From Streptomyces pseudovenezuelae (GTDB lineage: Bacteria; Actinomycetota; Actinomycetes; Streptomycetales; Streptomycetaceae): DNA of 64,000 bases. The stretch spans positions 62,001 to 126,000 of the forward strand of contig NZ_JARXVH010000007.1 of NCBI RefSeq assembly GCF_029892565.1, read 5' to 3'. The position numbers were made by a program, and so were the translations under genes. This document shows, piece after piece, positions 62,300 to 64,000 of this stretch; position 1 is the first letter of the stretch; every line of letters begins with the position of its first letter. Under the pieces are notes generated by a model. It was not told where the DNA came from. It saw nothing but the letters and a program-made list of their open reading frames with translations, and searched no databases.

Positions 62300-62701
62300 T
62301 CACGCCTCGGTCAGCACGAGTGCCCACACCGTCTTGCCGTGGCGGCCTCTGCTCCACACTCCCCAGGCCGCCGCGATGTGCTCCACCAGGCGCAGGCCGC
62401 GGCCGGTCTCCTCCCACTCCGTCACCAGGCGCAGGCGGGGCTCGGTCTGGTCCTCGTCCGAGACCTCTATCAGGCAGGAGCCGTCGGAGAGCGCGGTCAC
62501 GGCCACCTCGAACTCGCGCTCAAGGAGCGGGCCGTGGCGTACGACGTTGGTCGCCAGCTCGGACACCAGCAGGACGGCGTCGTGCAGGGACGGGTCGTCC
62601 GGCCCGTGCCCCCAGTCGGCCAGATGGTCCCGTACCCGGCGCCGGGCGAGGCCGACGGAGGCCGGGTGGCGGGGCAGCCGGAAGGAGTCGCGTCTCAGCA
62701 C
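62300..62701 (-). CDS. RsbW/SpoIIAB-like ATP-binding regulatory protein
   Basis: 133 residues. HATPase core: E-L-A-T-N-V-V-R-H-G (N-box) and D-E-D-Q, G-R-G-L-R-L-V-E. Streptomyces has dozens of such proteins; some are anti-sigma kinases, most are unassigned. Divergent from no partner; GTG at 62699-62701. Convergent with the histidine kinase. The STAS gene at 6452 is too distant to call a partner. Confidence 0.88.
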   Translation of the reverse strand: MLRRDSFRLPRHPASVGLARRRVRDHLADWGHGPDDPSLHDAVLLVSELATNVVRHGPLLEREFEVAVTALSDGSCLIEVSDEDQTEPRLRLVTEWEETGRGLRLVEHIAAAWGVWSRGRHGKTVWALVLTEA

Positions 62702-62809
62702 ATGTCCTCCTCACCCCACGCACGCCTCCGTCACATCCTCCTGCGTCGGGTGGGCGTCGCGCGTCACTCGGGTGAAGGTCGTTGCCGTCCGACCCCCTTC
62801 CGACCCCCG

Positions 62810-64000
62810 TCAGATCCAGGTCAGGCTCCACAGCCGGAACACTCCGGTGGCGTCCGAGAGGTACTGGCCGCCGCCGACCTCCTCGTTGCTGAGGACGTAC
62901 TCCTTGCCCTGCCACAGCGGGATGACCGGCACATCGCGCGCGACGTCCTCCTGCAGCGTCTTGAAGTCGGACGCGGCGTCACCCCGGTCGGGGTACTGCT
63001 GGCTGGCCCGGATCAGCTGGTCGACGGACTTGTCGCTGTAGCCGGTGTTCATGGTGCTGTCGGTGCCGACGAGCGGCCCGCCGAAGGTGTCCGGGTCGGG
63101 ATAGTCGGCGACCCAGCCGACGGCGTAGGCATCCAGCTTCCCGGCCGCCCACTGCTTCTGGAAGTCGGTCCACTCGTAGCCCTTGAGCGTGACCTTGAAC
63201 AGGCCGCCGGCCTCCAGCTGCTTCTTGAGGTCCTCGGCCTCCGGCTGGGCGGCACCGCGGCCCTCGGCGTAGCCGTAGGTGAATTTGACGGGGGTCGTCA
63301 CGCCGGCGTCGGTGAGCAGTTGCTTCGCCTTCTGCTCGTCCTGCTTGGGGTAGGCGTCGAAGAACGACGTCGTGTGACCGGTGATACCCGTGGGAATCAG
63401 CGAGTAGAGCGGGTCGACCGTGCCCTGGTAGACCGTCGCGGCCAGTTCCTCGCGGTTGATCAGCCAGGCCATGGCCTTGCGGACCTGGACGTCGTGCAGC
63501 GGCGAGCTCTGGCGCGTGTTCAGGTAGAGGTTGCGGGTCTCGGAGGTGTCGGACTCGTTGACGCGCTGGTTGGGGTCGCTCGCCGAGAGCTGGGACAGCG
63601 TCTTGGGCGGCAACTGCCGGGAGGCGACGTCGATCCGCTTCGCCTTCCAGGCCTTCTCCAGGGCCGCCGCGCTGCCGTAGTAGAGCAGGTCGACGGGGCG
63701 TCCGGTGCCGTGGACGTCGCCCTTGTAGTGCGAGTTCGGGGCGAGGACGGCCTTCTTGTTCTTCGCGTACGACGTGAGTTCGTACGGCCCGGTGCCGTCG
63801 ACGCCGGGGTCGGTGCGCAGGGCCTTCTTCGGGTACTTGGTGCGGTCGACGATCGAGCCGGCCCCGGTGGCGACCTTGAACGGGAAGGTGGCGTCCGGCG
63901 AGGAGAGGTGGAAGGTGACCGTCAGTCCGCCGGCGTCCACCGACTTGAGCGTGCTCAGCAGCGAGGACGGGCCGACGTCGGAGTTGATCGCCTTGACCCG
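62810..64000 (-). CDS. Oligopeptide ABC transporter substrate-binding protein (family 5), 3' part
   Basis: 397 residues to the window edge; the N-terminus with lipobox is outside. V-T-F-H-L-S-S-P-D-A-T-F, N-L-Y-L-N-T-R, R-K-A-M-A-W-L-I-N-R and W-V-A-D-Y-P-D-P are SBP_bac_5 landmarks. It captures peptides or other solutes for an Opp/Dpp permease. The permease genes are not in the window. Confidence 0.9.
   Translation of the reverse strand, partial: RVKAINSDVGPSSLLSTLKSVDAGGLTVTFHLSSPDATFPFKVATGAGSIVDRTKYPKKALRTDPGVDGTGPYELTSYAKNKKAVLAPNSHYKGDVHGTGRPVDLLYYGSAAALEKAWKAKRIDVASRQLPPKTLSQLSASDPNQRVNESDTSETRNLYLNTRQSSPLHDVQVRKAMAWLINREELAATVYQGTVDPLYSLIPTGITGHTTSFFDAYPKQDEQKAKQLLTDAGVTTPVKFTYGYAEGRGAAQPEAEDLKKQLEAGGLFKVTLKGYEWTDFQKQWAAGKLDAYAVGWVADYPDPDTFGGPLVGTDSTMNTGYSDKSVDQLIRASQQYPDRGDAASDFKTLQEDVARDVPVIPLWQGKEYVLSNEEVGGGQYLSDATGVFRLWSLTWI

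Overview
The window is high-GC DNA with actinobacterial gene style: GTG starts, ATGA or GTGA stop/start overlaps, and TANNNT -10 boxes lying 6-7 nt before start codons. The gene content is typical of Streptomyces: sdhCDAB, a BMP-type nucleoside ABC transporter operon, paralogous ECF sigma factors and a Kdn/teichulosonic-acid-like nonulosonate cluster. The genus is an inference from gene content and style; the species is not claimed. No rRNA, tRNA, CRISPR array or insertion sequence was seen.

Layout. (1) 1-15,500: a VanZ fragment, a PspC-domain protein, a small secreted protein, adenosine deaminase, an alpha/beta hydrolase with an Asp nucleophile, a LysR/MFS divergent pair, a SigG-type sigma factor overlapped by a STAS gene, then a nucleoside uptake and salvage block (BMP lipoprotein, ABC ATPase, two permeases, cytidine deaminase, thymidine phosphorylase) and an M20 amidohydrolase. 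Three near-identical palindromes (CTACGCGCGTAG type) lie in front of add, the ABC ATPase and the BMP gene and suggest one shared repressor. (2) 15,800-34,500: a methyltransferase and then a large cell-envelope glycopolymer cluster: NeuB, a NeuA-HAD fusion, polysialyltransferase-like enzymes, GT2 enzymes, a GtrB/GtrA pair, a flavoprotein, a GT-C membrane enzyme, a GT8-pyruvyltransferase fusion, a GT29 (animal-type) sialyltransferase-like protein and an acyltransferase. No NeuC epimerase is present, which fits Kdn made from a mannose precursor better than Neu5Ac.

(3) 34,600-49,100: a TetR/flavin monooxygenase pair with two identical operators, a LysE exporter, a Uma2 gene remnant, an L,D-transpeptidase lipoprotein, two ECF sigma units (one with a transmembrane anti-sigma-like partner), a secreted PGRP-type amidase, a DHA2 efflux pump, a GH20 hexosaminidase and a UraD-like protein that lacks the usual catalytic His. 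(4) 49,100-64,000: sdhCDAB, a small membrane protein, a two-gene operon (a ubiquitin/ThiS-like beta-grasp protein ending in Gly-Gly, then a DUF4132 protein), a VOC protein, a TetR/MMPL pair, a two-component system, an RsbW-like ATPase and the 3' part of an oligopeptide-binding protein.

Two promoters match the PafBC/RecA-NDp DNA-damage consensus (TTGTCAGTG-N8-TANNNT) exactly: one before the SigG-type sigma gene and one before the Gly-Gly/DUF4132 operon. A third, slightly weaker match precedes the response regulator at 60,121. The best candidates for undescribed biology are the Gly-Gly protein/DUF4132 operon and the GT29-containing nonulosonate cluster.
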